Below are positions 14,941 through 27,804 of a stretch of DNA of 64,000 bases, piece after piece. The DNA comes from Dioscorea cayenensis subsp. rotundata (Eukaryota > Streptophyta > Magnoliopsida > Dioscoreales > Dioscoreaceae). The notes under the pieces are model-generated. The model saw only the letters and a program-made list of their open reading frames with translations. It searched no databases and was not told where the DNA came from. Location of the stretch: NCBI RefSeq assembly GCF_009730915.1, contig NC_052481.1, forward strand, positions 4,526,001 through 4,590,000, in the 5' to 3' direction. The translations under genes were made by a program, and so were the position numbers. Each line of letters starts with the position of its first letter. Within the stretch, counting starts at the first letter, position 1.

Positions 14941-17900
14941 TTACTCGCACTTTATGGAGTGATATATGTGCCTCACAAACAGCAGAGATGCCCGGAAACC
15001 GACAGTGCCCAACATGAGGAAGAACCCATAACAGATGCAAGCCATGTAACCAAAGAAGAATGATGTCTGCATGAAACCTGACATATCTGATCTTGCATGA
15101 TAGTAATACACACAGTAACAAAGTATGAATATGCCGGTGGAGCCTCCACAAAGGACCGACCTGCATGGTAGTGATATTCGAATTAATGAAATGAAAAATA
15201 AACAGATTTGGTAAATATATTTCACAATTGAGGATGCCAGTTTACCTCCACCACCATTCATGGTCCTCTACCGCAAGCTGGAAGTATGTCAGGGCGACGG
15301 TGATGAATGCAGTGACTATGATGAGGATGATGAAAACAATGAAGAGGATGCTGTATATGGTGTAAATCTTGTGGCCCCACACACTTGCAAAAATGTAATA
15401 AAGCTCAATGTAGATAGCACTGAAGGGAAGGAAGCCGGCCATTGCCATTTGAGGAATTGTGCCTCTATACCATGGCAACTGAGGGATTTCCCGGGGATAT
15501 TTTGTTGTGCGGCATGGAGCTTGGAATTCAGTCTTGCCGTTTTTCCCAGCAACACCTCCCAATACAAGTAAAGGGGCAGTCACTAAAGCCCATATCAGAA
15601 TGATCACAAGAATAGTACCAAAAGGCAAGGCAGCAGTGGCGCTGTATGATATTGCGACAGTGTTAAGAAAGCAAAAAGTCAGGAACAGAGGTCCGCAGAA
15701 AAGGAACCCGGTCAACAACAAATTTCTCACCTGAAACATAATGCAAAGTAGAGGGCGAATTCATTTAATGGAAAAACTTCTAATGAACAAGGAACCAGCA
15801 AATAAGTGATGCAAACTCATACCCAATTAGTTCCTTCTAGCTGTAAATAGAAGGATGTGGCGGTATAACCAGCAATCCCTGAGGTAAGAGCATAGATAAC
15901 AACAAGAGCAGTGAAAAGAGCTCCTCTGTTGTATGGGTAAAACACTCCAACAAGGGCAAGAAGGAAGATGAAAATTGCACTGGTAACCGATAAACAAGTC
16001 TTAGTTTTTATCTAAAAGATACAATCAAGGCAAAACATGGTGATGAATTCTTACAGTGCTAAGAGCTGAGTTCCAGATCCAATGACAGCAGAAAACAAAG
16101 ACTTATGTTGGGGGAATCGGAAGACATCCCCATGGATATACTTCCAACCGCTCTCCTCCTGGTCTTCAAGAGATTCTTCATCATGTGAGTACCTATAATA
16201 TATGCAGGTTAAAAATGTCTTAGTTAAAGGGACGATAATGACCAGGTTGAGAACTTTCATACTTGATAAAGTCATTCTTCAGCACACGCATCAGAATCGT
16301 AGCAAGGAAACCAGTCAGCAGAAGAACTGTCACACATGAGTTAATTATCGAGAACCAGTGGATCTCTAGATGTTGGGGCATGGAAGAAGATTTTGAATAT
16401 TTCTCCATCCTCTTCTCAAAAGGAGTATCAGTCCTTTTCCATGAAACAGAATATGAGAACTCCACGTTGACTTCTTTGTCCTCCGTGATGTCAACAGCCA
16501 AATTTGGATCAGTTTGGATGTTTAGTTCTATGACACGATCATCGTTATAGTAAATATCAAAGTGCACATGTTTATAGAGCAAGTATTTATATTCACTTGG
16601 GTCAAGCTTGTCCTTCTCAACTTTCCCCAGGAATCCCCAGAAGGGCAGGTCATCATAGTACATCTGAAAATAGTAGTCTTTTGAGACTGCATCTCTAAGC
16701 TTTCTAACATCTTCTTTCAACAATGTCTTTTTACAAACAGATTTCAACTGTTTATCTTCTCGGAAATTCAGCTCATACGGTGCATCAACCAATCGGTCCC
16801 CATTGAGAATTTCACCGAGGGCTTCCTTCTTGTCAGTCACATGTTCTGTGTTGGTACACAAATTAGATAATGAAAGCAAAGACACAATAAGGCCAAGGAA
16901 ATAAACACAAAACCTTTAAATTAACTATAGGCCATAATCTATAAACAGAAACTGAAAGCAGATTGGCACACCTGGCACACAAAACGGAAGATCATAAAAC
17001 CGATACGTTTCACTGCAGGTGGAAAAGAAATTCATCATCATACAAACCCATTTGATAGAATGAGAGATAAGTAAGAATCTCATTAAGAAAAAGTATCAAG
17101 TGCCTCAGCATAAACACCTTCTTGCATGGAAGAAATATCAACACAATTGAGAGAAAAGTAACAACTTAAACAGAAACTGGTTAAGAAACTCAAAATCAAT
17201 AAATATACAGTTTGTAGTTTTTCAGTCTCCAAACTTTCAATTCCTATAGTTTGTGAAATATACACAATTTATTGATCCTTAAACCAAATCCAGCACAAAA
17301 AAACTAATGCCATTGCTAAGCTTACAAACACAGTAAGCTGGATGTGAATCAGTAAATATACACAATTGCAAGGGAAGTCACTACCCAAAATCAATAAATA
17401 TGTGGTACATAGTTTTCCAGGAAAGAAGATGTTTTCCAAATGTTAAATACCAAGAGCTTGTGAAATATGTACAAATAATCTATTGATCCCCAAATCAAAT
17501 ACAGTCGAACAAACAAATGTCATTGCTGAGTTTCCAAACTCCAACTAACATGAGCAAACCATCTCACAAATGTTCTATGTCAACACAGCAATAAGCATTC
17601 TCAATATGGAACTTTTTCCGCACTAGAAATCTAAAAACCAGGGTCAAAAGAAAGAATGTAAAACAATATGTACAACGCTGGGATCTAAATTAAAATAATA
17701 CAATCAGGGATCGACTGTACTGACATCTGATCCAAATGAAAGACTATTATCACTAGAGATCTAAGACATGTTGTTTCAAGAAGCAAAGTACATCCATCAA
17801 CCACTACAAATAGTACAATGTAGAACAATGAGATCATATCTATACACACAAAGAGATCTAACTGAACAGCAACAAACGAAATGCATATGATTAAACTACA

Positions 17901-18139
17901 AATTCATAGAGAAATAAGAAACTAGAGCAGATCTAGATTAAGATTTACAAAGTAGAAGAAAATAGCTGATCCTATGAATCAAATCTTGAAAACATTTACC
18001 TTGGATTGTGAAAAGGACCCACTTTGTTCGCATAGAGAGGAACACGTTCCCCTTCCTTATACCTGTGATCAGACTCACTTCCTAGCACTCCCAGCCCACA
18101 AGCCAACAACATCACCACCGACACCACAGCACCATCCAT
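14941..18139 (-). CDS. Transmembrane 9 superfamily protein (nonaspanin)
   Basis: Endomembrane (Golgi/endosome) protein of the TM9SF/TMN family, thought to act in membrane-protein sorting. Coding exons, 5' to 3': 18139-18000, 17012-16972, 16845-16263, 16192-16055, 15979-15823, 15730-15246, 15160-14941. They total 1764 bp, 587 aa, which fits the subgroup of about 590 residues. The N-terminus is a hydrophobic signal peptide of about 20 residues. The lumenal domain has the family motifs YRFYDLPFC and GEILNGDRL. The C-terminal half carries nine hydrophobic spans, including TYFQLAVEDHEWWWRSV. The protein ends in SIKCE, a KxE-type tail that fits the KxD/E Golgi-retention motif described for plant members. 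The first intron (17013-17999) is the longest. It converges on the neighbouring Atg22-like gene, with 278 bp between stop codons. Confidence 0.95.
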
Positions 18140-18582
18140 TCTCAAAGCTCCAATCTTTCTAACCAAAAAAACAGCAAAACCCTAAATTTTCACCCCTTTC
18201 TGATCAAAACTGAATCTTTGACATAAAAACTCAAGGTTTGTAACAAAATCCTACCAAGTAAAAATAGCTTCTCTCAGATCTAGATGCCAAAGCTCAGATT
18301 ACCAAAAAGCAACTTAAAAAACCTAAAATGCCTCTCCTTTTCGATCAAAACTGAATCTTTGGCATGAAAACTCGAGGTTTGGAACAAAATCCCACTAAGT
18401 AGATGGGTTCTCTTAGATCTAAAGGGAAAAGCCAAGGCGGTGGCTTTAGGTCCAAAAAAGGTAATTTGGCGAAAGAAAACGTAAGAGATGGGGATATGCT
18501 ATGCTATATCTAATGCTTTCTCGAGATCTGAGAGCCTGAACAACCACCTTGTAACCTCGAGACGGCACTAAATATAGGAATG

Positions 18583-18617
<35 letters not shown>
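18583..18617. repeat. (GA)n microsatellite
   Basis: About 17 GA units, lying 450 bp upstream of the start codon of the nonaspanin gene. GA/CT tracts are frequent in plant 5' UTRs and core promoters, so it may lie in the 5' leader. Confidence 0.9.
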
Positions 18618-18619
<2 letters not shown>

Positions 18620-18709
18620 TGGAAGACGGTGATGAAGGGTCCTGCTCTCTTTTGTTGGCTTAATTGATTGATTACCAGCACAATACCAACAACAACACAG
18701 AAAGAAAGA

Positions 18710-18710
<1 letters not shown>

Positions 18711-18740
<30 letters not shown>
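18711..18740. repeat. (GAT)n microsatellite
   Basis: About ten GAT units just upstream of the GA tract, in the promoter region of the nonaspanin gene. Confidence 0.9.
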
Positions 18741-18964
18741 GGTATTATGTTTCACTAACAAATTAAAAAATAAAAAATAAAAAATGATAATATAATAAAT
18801 AAGAAATAAATAATTAAGTAATAAAAAATGAATGAAAAATGTTTCAATAAATTAATAATTAGTTAACTATATTTGAGAGAAAATTCCTTGCATGCCACTG
18901 TGATTGTTGGTGATTGTTTAATGTGTGCTAATAGAAATCAACTTTGGTTGGGTGAAAGCAAACC

Positions 18965-19625
18965 TTTCAGTCCCTAAATAAGTATAATTTTTTTTTTTTT
19001 GGTCCCTCTAAGTATTTAAGTCATTATAGTCTTTTAAATTAAAAAATCTTAGTCCTCTTGTTGACGATGGACATTTGGTTTGTCATTCAATTTTTAATTT
19101 TAAATTATTATTAAAAAAATATAATTCCTTAAATATTCTCTCTATTTTTTAAAAAAAAAACTTAATATTTTAATCTCTTTACTATTTTAATTGAGCTATG
19201 TCATTCTCCAAAACCCTAAATCCTTAAGAAGGGGACTAATATAACTCAAGTAAAATAATAGAGAGATTAAAAAATTAAAAAATATTAAGTTTGGAAAAAT
19301 AGAAAAGCTATTCAGTTAATAAAATATTTAATATAAAAAAAAGTAAAATTATCCTTTTTTAGTTCCTAAACAAATATAGTTTCTGCCCTCTTGCTCCATC
19401 CAGTATTTTTTAATACCTTTGTGTCTCTTAAAATATTATTTTTGAATAATAATTTAAAATAAAAATTGTCACATAAGCAAAATTGAACAACAAACTTAAT
19501 GTCCGTTCATTAGAGGATTAAGATTTTTAAATTTAAAAAATTAAAAAGACTAACAAGTATGAAAAATATTAGAGGAATTAAAAAGAAAAAAAGTGTACTT
19601 GTTTAGGGACTAAAAACGATAATTT
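18965..19625. mobile_element. Foldback element with long inverted arms
   Basis: The left arm starts ttcagtccctaaataagta. The right arm, read on the opposite strand from about 19622, starts atcgtttttagtccctaaac and continues with matching blocks (tcctcta, cttttaaatt, gacattt). The arms are about 150 bp and imperfect. An extra arm-like segment (tagttcctaaacaaatatag) lies inside at 19360-19380. No coding capacity. This is the layout of a non-autonomous foldback or MULE-type MITE; the class is not certain. Confidence 0.5.
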
Positions 19626-19758
19626 TACATTTTTTTTTAATACTTTCGAAAGATGCATTTATTTTATTTGTTGTATTGTTATGATTGAGAATTATATTTT
19701 CTAAATTGTATTTAATACCGATCTTATTCAGTTTTTTGTTAAACACACTTGACACACA

Positions 19759-19765
<7 letters not shown>

Positions 19766-19803
<38 letters not shown>
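19766..19803. repeat. (TA)n microsatellite
   Basis: About 19 TA units in AT-rich intergenic DNA. The open frame that crosses it is meaningless. Confidence 0.9.
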
Positions 19804-19805
<2 letters not shown>

Positions 19806-19809
19806 CCAA

Positions 19810-20033
19810 AGGCTTAACATTATTTTTTTTAAAAAAAAGCCTCATGGAAAAAGAGTGGTTTAATTTGTTTATTTTTATTTCTAAAATAATAAATAAATTT
19901 TGTTAGCTACCCAAAGAATCCAGTACTCAGAGTAGATTAGAGTATAAGTACGTTTATTTGTCAAATATAAGTTTGAATAAGTTTGTTTTTCATTTTTTTT
20001 TTTTAAATTTCTATATTTACGACTAGGTCGATT

Positions 20034-20069
<36 letters not shown>

Positions 20070-20836
20070 CTATGCAACTTCTATCATTTCAATGATTTGA
20101 AAAAAAATAAAAAAAATTAATTGAAAAGAGATTAAAAAAAAAAGAATTAAATAGTAGAAACAAAGAATAGATCTTTTCGTAAACAAAATTAGAATTTTTC
20201 ATCTTAAAAAAAGAATACAATAAACTTTGAAATAATTGTTTGATATTTAGAAAGCAAAATTTAATAGATTACAAGCAATTAGGGGAAAATATAAAGAGCA
20301 ATAAATTTTAAGATAATTGCAGGATTTTATAAAGCAAAATTACATGCAGTTAAGGAAAAAAATTAAAGAAATAAAGAATAATGCTATTTTACCAGGTATT
20401 TTGAGCAAAATTTAAAGAAATGGTGATGTCAGGTAAGATTTTATTTTTTAATCAAAAGTTATCACATCAAAATTATTATTTTTTAATAATTTTTATCATC
20501 TAAATCCCAAAACTGTGTTTAGGGCTTAAAATTTAAAATTTAAGATTTAAGGTTTTAGAATTTTGGGCCTAATAGTTTAAAATTTTAAAGTTTTAATTAT
20601 GATTTTATATTATTTTATAATTTTTAAAATTTAAAATTTATACTTGGCACTCTATTTAAAAAATCTATTCAATCATATATAGTGATCTCTAATTTGAAAG
20701 AAATATAATTTGATACTGCAACCACATCACTCAATCACACCCTCTCTCCTTTTAATATGTACAATATCATCGCTATAGTAATTCCTCTTTATGGGCTGTT
20801 TGAATGGGGTAATGATCCTCAAAGAATGAGAATAAT
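19810..20836. other. AT-rich intergenic DNA
   Basis: No gene seen. It contains an (ATT)n run at about 20032-20070 and otherwise low-complexity A/T-rich sequence. Confidence 0.5.
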
Positions 20837-20845
20837 TATCCTCAT

Positions 20846-21713
20846 GTCCGTAAACGAGCCGAGCTTTGCCTTGTTCAAGCTTGGCTCGTTACTATTTAAT
20901 CGAGCTTGAACTCGAGCCGAGCTTTTTTTGAGCTTCATTTTTTATGTTCAAGCTTGGCTCGTTACTATTTTAACCGAGCTCGAGCTCTAATCGAGCTTCT
21001 TTCGAGCTTCATGCTCGAGCTCAACTTGTTAAGAAAAATTCAAGTTTAGACTTAGCTAGCTAACTTGATTAAGGCTTGACTATTTTTATATTTTATTTTT
21101 ATTTAGTAAAACTTATTTAATGAATCATTATCAAGTGTGGCTCAACTCGATTTGAGTTTGATTATATTAATGATTATTACAAATAAAATTGTAAATGATA
21201 CTATAAACGAGCTTTTAATTATACAATAAACGAGTTCTTCACAAGATTTAATGAGCCGAGTTTGGTGGTGTTCAAGCTTGGCTCGTTTATCTTATGAGCT
21301 CATTTAACTTAATGAACTAGTTGACCTAAGCTTTTAATGAGCTTAGCCTTCGAATAGTAGTTTATAGCCCTATATGTGTAACTCAAATTGACAACAATGA
21401 CATAGTCACATATACACCTTAATATACATATACATATACATATACATATATATAATGTAATATATATATATATATATAAACGAGCTCACAATCGAGCTTA
21501 TAAACGAGACTTGTTCATGAGCTTGGTCACGAGTCATGTTCATGAGCCAAAAGCGATCCGAGCTTTTTGGTCGCTCAAGCTTGGTTCGTTTATTAATCGA
21601 GCTTGAAAATGATGTTCAGGCTTGGCTCGTTTACAATATGAGCTAAACACGAACGAGCCTTTATCGAGCCGAACACCGAGCTACTCACGAACGGCTCGGC
21701 TCAAATACACCCC
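20846..21713. mobile_element. hAT-type MITE with CGAGC subterminal repeats
   Basis: The element is bounded by the direct repeat tatcctcat at 20837-20845 and 21714-21722. An 8-bp duplication is the hAT hallmark, and the match here is 8-9 bp. The right end, read inward, is aggggtgtatttgagccgag; the left end is gtccgtaaacgagccgagc, the same but with a decayed tip. Both ends are full of short CGAGC/GAGCCGAGC motifs in both orientations, as expected for transposase-binding subterminal repeats. The core is AT-rich, includes a TA-rich microsatellite near 21420-21478, and has no transposase frame, so the copy is non-autonomous. Confidence 0.8.
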
Positions 21714-21723
21714 TATCCTCATC

Positions 21724-22180
21724 TATATTAACTCTTGTTGGGGTTGGTGTAATGAGAATCCCATTTTCTTGATGGAATGGTCTCCATTAGATTTCCATTA
21801 TCCCTAAAATTGAAGAAATGGGTGTAATGAAGGGGTAATGGGGTGTAATGCCCATATTACTCCTTTTTTTTTACATTTAATTAATATTTAAAATTAATAT
21901 AATTGATTATAATAATTGAAAAAAATAATAATCTATATATATTAGAGTACAAAGTCTCATGTGATGTGTGAAACTTTCATTCAAAGTTTTTTTCACCAAA
22001 ATCATATAATATTATAACAATATTAAAATAATTATAATATAATATATTAAATTAACTTATCTTATTTTATAACTTTTTAAGATAGAAATAGATTATTTTT
22101 TCATGATAAATTAAAGTATTTTATTTATTAAATTGAAGTATTATTTATCAAATTACAAAATTAATAATTATAAATATGAT
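21724..22180. other. AT-rich intergenic DNA
   Basis: Nothing recognisable apart from runs of A and T. Confidence 0.4.
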
Positions 22181-22186
22181 ATCTTA

Positions 22187-22740
22187 GGTTGTGTTTGATT
22201 GGCAACATGTAAAATGACTAGAAAAGAAAAATTTTTATATGGAAAATTTTTCGGTTGAAAAATTTTACATGGAAAATGAAAAAATAGTCGTTTGATTGAC
22301 ATTATTTTCTAGCTAAAAAATTAAAAAAAATTTACAAAAAATTCAGATTTTTGTTGTTTGATTGCTCTTATTTTCCACGGAAAATGTAATATTTTCCATG
22401 GAAAAAACCTCATTTGTTGTTTGATTGCATCAATTTTCCCTGGAAAAAGTCACATTTTCCATGGAATTTTTTTTTAAAACTTATTAAAATTATAAATAAC
22501 TCTACGTGGAATTAAATCTTACCATCAAAACGTCGCAGGGTCTGTTCAGATTTTTGTTCTTTGATTGCTCTTATTTTCCACGGAAAATGTAATATTTTCC
22601 ATGGAAAAAACCTCATTTGTTGTTTGATTGCATCAATTTTCCCTGGAAAAAGTTACATTTTCCATGAAATTTTTTTTAAAAACTTATTAAAATTATAAAT
22701 AACTCTACGTGGAATTAAATCTTACCGCCAGATCTGTTCA
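22187..22740. repeat. Tourist-like end with 203-bp internal duplication
   Basis: The left edge reads TTA followed by ggttgtgtttgattgg, the usual start of a PIF/Harbinger (Tourist) MITE. Inside, a block beginning cagatttttgtt is present twice (22344 and 22547, period 203 bp). Each copy carries several ttttccatggaaaa palindromes and the tag aactctacgtggaatta. The expected right terminal repeat was not found, so the element is truncated or only partly related. Confidence 0.5.
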
Positions 22741-22744
22741 CTTT

Positions 22745-23487
22745 ATCTGGATAAATTTATTTAAAATATTTTCAAGTTATATAATTTATCTTTTTTAAAA
22801 AAAAATTAAAAGAAAAAAAAATTCTTTTAAATTTTTAAAAGAAAAGTTATTTTAAATATTTCAATCGCACGTTATCTTTTCACATAGCTCCTTCCTAGAT
22901 TTATTAGAGCACATGAAAATATTTTTAATTTAGTTTTAAATTAATTATAAATTATTAGAGGGATTGCTTGGTAAACCAAGAGGATATTTGCGATTTAGTC
23001 CTAAATTAATTATAATTTATTGAATAAAGTATATTATATATAATATGTAGCATGAATTCATCTTTTATATATGATTTTATTATGGGTTTTTATCAATTTA
23101 CAAAGGATAAATATTTTTTATCACTTGAACTCCAACTAAAATCGTAGTTAAAGAATCGTTCATAATAATGAGAGAATCTATAAAAAATTTTAAAAATTTC
23201 GATTAAGTGTGCTATTTTTAAAAGTTTAAGTAACAATATGCTCAGTTAAGTTCAAACATTATGATCAAAATCATGACTATCACGGTGGGTGCGAATATTA
23301 TTTTTAACATATATTTATGTCTTTCGTGCATAACTCAGGCATAACACTAGTTTAAATTATATTATTAGTGATTTTTTTTTATTTCTGTTAATTAATTACA
23401 TGAAATTAAAAAATTATTACTATAAATTAATTATAATAAGTCTTTCTCGGTTACAATCCTCCCAACTTCTTTCCTAGTTTCCTTACT
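22745..23487. other. AT-rich intergenic DNA
   Basis: No gene or element boundary identified before the Copia insertion that follows. Confidence 0.4.
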
Positions 23488-23492
23488 ATTAA

Positions 23493-23705
23493 TGTAAAGA
23501 ATTACAAGAGTTTTTAAGAAGAAAAATCCCCACTTTTATTATCAACAACGATGGCTATATAAAAGCCTTACAAACCAACTAATTTAAATACAAAGAGATA
23601 AGAAACCATATCTAACAAACTCATGATATGCAAAAACTAATTTAATCAACATATTTATTGACTAAATCCTAATAATAATAGGGATTTATTAACAAAATCC
23701 TAACA
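23493..23705 (-). repeat. Copia 3' LTR (left copy)
   Basis: 213 bp; element-sense start TGTTAGGATTTT and end TTACA. Reading it base by base against the right copy, I found no difference. A TATA-like TTTATATAG lies inside on the - strand (around 23555-23565). Confidence 0.93.
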
Positions 23706-23717
23706 ATCCTTCCCTTA
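23706..23717 (-). other. Copia polypurine tract
   Basis: On the - strand the bases AAGGGAAGGAT directly precede the 3' LTR, the expected place for the plus-strand primer of reverse transcription. Confidence 0.75.
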
Positions 23718-23759
23718 AACTAAATGCTAGCATTTAGTTTACATCATTCTCTGAACAAA

Positions 23760-26700
23760 CTCCCAAGAGTTCACGCAACTTCAAGAAAGCTTCCAACTTA
23801 AGTGGCTTTGTCATAATGTCCGCCAATTGCTCTTGAGTTCCACAATGAACCAATTTCACAGTTCCAGCCTTCGTGAGATCACGAAGAAAAATGGAAACGC
23901 ACATCTATATGCTTGCTGCGACCATGCATCACTCGGATTTTTTTGGATAATTTAATTGCGGAACTATTATCACAATAAATAATAGTTGTTTCACCTTGAT
24001 TTTTTTATCCGACTTTTTGGTACACTCTTTTTAACCATATTGCTTGACAAGCACAAGAGGCTGCAGCTATAAATTACGCCTCGTAGGTTGACGGACTTAC
24101 TACGAGGTTGTTTTTAGATGACCATGATATAGCTCCCCGAACTCAACAAAAAAACACATATCCCGATGTGCTTTTTTTCCGTCTCCTAAGTCTCTAGCAT
24201 AATCACTATCGATGTAGGCAATAAGCTCATCTCCTCCTCCTTTTCTATAAAAAAATTCCAAACCCAGCAGTTCCTTTCAAATATCCGAAAACCCTTTTTC
24301 TGCTGCAGATGAAGCTCGATGAGGGAGTTTCCATGTATCTGCTAATTAGACTAACCACAAATGCTATATCTGGTCGTGTAGCTGTAAGATACATAAGACT
24401 ACCCACTATTTGTTTAAAGTAAGTCTTATTTACTCGATCGACCTTTTTCCTCCTTCAGTAAGCAAACCCTGCCGAGATCAATTGGATTATGAGCAGGATT
24501 GCTTTTCCCGCCATGCCAAATCTTTTTAGCACCTCCAAAAGTATATTTCTTTTTGATCGATAAAAAATCCTAGTTGATCTCTCGCTCAATTTCAAGGCCA
24601 AGAAAAATACTTCATCTTTCCAAGATCTCGTCATATCAAACTCTTGCTTCATGGAATTTTTTTGAATTACGCAATCAATAGTTCATTATTGCCGAGTAAC
24701 AAGAAGATCATCAACATACAAACTTACAATTAACATAGCTTCATCTTCTCCGACAAATAATATATGCTCATAGTCACACTTTTGTAAAACCTTCCTTTAA
24801 GAAATAGGCTTCTATACTGATTGTACTCAAGCACGTGGAGCTTGCTTTTTAGCCCGTGATAATGCCTTTTTTTCAATTTGTACACTTTCTGCTCACTTCC
24901 CTTCTGTACATATCCACATGGTTGTTCCACATAAACATCTTCTTGTAAATGACCATGTAAAAACGCTGACTTCACATCTAAGCTGGTAGATGCAGACTCA
25001 ACTTTTTTTGAGTCTGCAAATCCGAGCACCAAACGAACTGTCTCCATCCGTGCTACAAGTGCAAAGACTTCGTGTAGTCTATCCCATACTCCCCGAGCAT
25101 ATCCCTTTACCACAAGTCTAGCTTTGTATTTATTGACTTCTCCTTTTTCATCAAATTTAGTTTTGAAGATCCACTTTACTCCAACTTTCTTTCCTCCTTC
25201 GGTAAACTCGGTTAATTCCCAAGTGTCATTCTTCTTTATTGCATCCATTTCAATGTCCATGGCTTTTTCTCCACTTCTCTTCCTTCAACGCATCTTGATA
25301 ATGAATCGGATCAACATCGGCAAGCATCACTAAGTGAGCAGAATCATCATCGAAAAGCCCTTCACCAGACTTCATAGTTATTCATCCATATTGGTGGACG
25401 CCCTGCTTTCTACCTTCGGATCTTTCTTGGACTGAAGAACCAAGAGTTTCTTGTTCATTTATGACCGGGTTACGTGTTTTTCCTCAACTATTTCATTATC
25501 TCCACAATCCAAATCACAAAGTACACCTTGTTCATGTGTTTGATCCCACTCCCGTGTTTGTCTTCCTCGAATTTTACATCCCTGCTTATAATGATCCTTT
25601 TGGAAATTGGATCATATAGCCTATAAGCCTTGGACTCTTCACTGACACCTAGCAAAAACACACCGCAAACTCTTGTCATCCACTTTTAGTTCTTTTTGTT
25701 GTCGTGCACATGAGCATAAGAAATACAACCAAAAAAACTCAAGTAATCAACTGTTGGCTTTACTCCACTCCAAGCTTCTTCCGGAGTTTGATCTTTTACT
25801 GCTAAAGTAGGACTTCGATTTAACACATGAATAGCTCAATTTCATCGCTCCGGCCAAAAAAAGTCTTGGGAAGTTTTTTTCTCGGAGAGCATCTCACGAA
25901 CCAAATTCATAATGGTTCTATTTTTTTCCTTTCAGCGACTCCGCTACATTGTGGTGTGTAAGCAGCTATCAATTGTCGTTGGATACCATTAGCAATACAA
26001 AAAAACTTGTAAATTCCTTGGATGTAAACTCTCCTCCACGATCCGTGCGCAAAACAATCGAGGAACAAGTTTGCTTCCTTTTTCAACTCGAACTTTAAAA
26101 GCTTCTAAAAAACAGCAAAAAAGCTTCTGTTTTTTCTCGCCAAAAAAATAAACCCATGTTTTTTTCTCGCTAAAGTCATCGGGTAAAAGTAAGTAAATAC
26201 CTCTTATTGTCTGTTAGAGATAGGCTTGATTGGTCCACAAATATCAGCATGGACTAGCTGAAGAATTTGTGACGCTCTCCATGTACTCTTCCTTGGAAAA
26301 GAATCTCGTTGTTGCTTCCCCACCAAACAATCTTTACACGACTTCAAAGGAGACTTTTATTGATGGCAAACCATCTACCATTTTTTTTTTGAAGAGTCTG
26401 CAAGCCTTTGTGACTCAAGTGTCCATATCTACAATGCCAAAGCTGCATTTCATCCTCAGAATGGTGTGCTAAAAGCAAAGCGATGGCAAAGGAAGAGAAG
26501 TGGCACGCAATATGAACATTCGATTAGACCACATCATTGTCTCCATTATCGGACCTTTCTTAGGGATGAAATACCTTACATTTATCTTGTTGAAACATAA
26601 TAGTCGAGCCTTTTTTTCTTGCAGTGCCCAATGCTCAAGAGATTATTTTTTTAAGTTCGGCACAAAAAAACACCCCCTGTGATGATCTCGCACAATTCCA

Positions 26701-27657
26701 TTCACCTTCATTCTAATATTTCCCTTCCCTCGCAATGACAAAGGCTGGAATTATTGCCAAGCTTTTCATCGAATCTTTGTATTTTTTTCATCAAAAATCG
26801 AAAAAAATACTCTTCCTTCCCACACATGTGATTGCTACTGACCCGTAATCAAGAAACCATGTATCTTCATTAGTACCTTTATCAACATCCATATGTGCCA
26901 TCAACAACATCTCTTCATGTGTTTCTGTATAATTAGCCTCTTTCTCCTTGCTTGAACATTCCCATTGAAAATGTCCAAGCTTGTGACGATTATAGCACTC
27001 CACCATAGCTTTGTTGAAACCTCCTCTGCCTCTATCACGTCCTCTGCCTCTACCACGTCCTTGTCTTCTTCCTCCATAAGAAATCTTCAAAGCATGTTCT
27101 TTTTTCATCATTGGAGCTCATGCGTTGTTCATGCACAAGCAAACTACTTTGCAATTCATCAATAGTCAATGTACTTGTATCTTTAGACTCCTCGATAGAA
27201 ACGGATAATGTAATCAAACTTGGAAGTCATTGATCTCGGAATCTTTTCAACAACGACGAACATCTCCCTTATCTTCTCCATTAGCTTTCATCTTGTTAGC
27301 TATGGTAAGTACCCGAGCAAAGTACTCATTCACAGTCTCACCTGTTTTCATGTGCAATGTTTCAAACTCCTTTCGCAATGCTTGAAGATGAGCACGTTTA
27401 ACTCGAGTGGTTCCCTGATATTTTTGCTTCATAGAGTCCCATATATCCTTTGATGTATCTTTTGTAAGGATTGTCTCTAGAATTGAGCGATCTAATGCCT
27501 GAAACAAATAGTTCTTAGCTTTCAAGTCTTTCAACTTTTGATCTTCATAGTGCTTCTTCTCTGTATCTGTGAGAACCACCCCTGTTGCCACCATAGGTAT
27601 GCCATTCTCTACCAAGTTCCAGTACTCCTTTGACCGCAAGAAGTTTTCCATAAGCAT
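23760..27657 (-). pseudogene. Copia gag-pol remnant
   Basis: Recognisable parts in - strand order: gag of the UBN2 type at 27657-27247 (blocks SKEYWNLVENG and KDIWDSMKQKYQGTTRVK); an Arg/Gly-rich segment and a zinc knuckle near 26990, in which the second cysteine of CxxC is Arg (CYNRHKLGHFQWEC); a protease motif near 26855 where the usual DSG reads DYG; integrase remnants 26.6-25.5 kb; reverse transcriptase at 25260-24707 with KARLVVKGY, LDVKSAFLHG and, in another frame, the catalytic YVDD at 24718-24707; RNase H remnants near 24.1 kb. Many breaks sit at runs of A or T. The copy cannot encode a working polyprotein, although its LTRs look fresh. Confidence 0.85.
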
Positions 27658-27791
27658 TGCCCAATGATCATAATGGCCATCAAATTTAGGAATTGCCTAC
27701 CGGATCGAACGAGTTATCTCGTCGCCATGAATTGCAATGACACGAAGATCGTCAGCTCGCTTTTTCTTCAATTAAAAACTCACCGCAACCT

Positions 27792-27802
27792 CTCTGATAC
27801 CA
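27792..27802 (-). other. Primer-binding site, initiator tRNA-Met type
   Basis: TGGTATCAGAG on the - strand, two bases inside the 5' LTR. It is the standard plant Copia primer site complementary to the 3' end of initiator tRNA-Met. Confidence 0.9.
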
Positions 27803-27804
27803 AG

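Noticed and set aside
24000..26800. Frame breaks at A/T runs in the Copia interior as proof of age
   Set aside because: The identical LTRs contradict great age. Some breaks may be homopolymer errors, so they were not used for dating.
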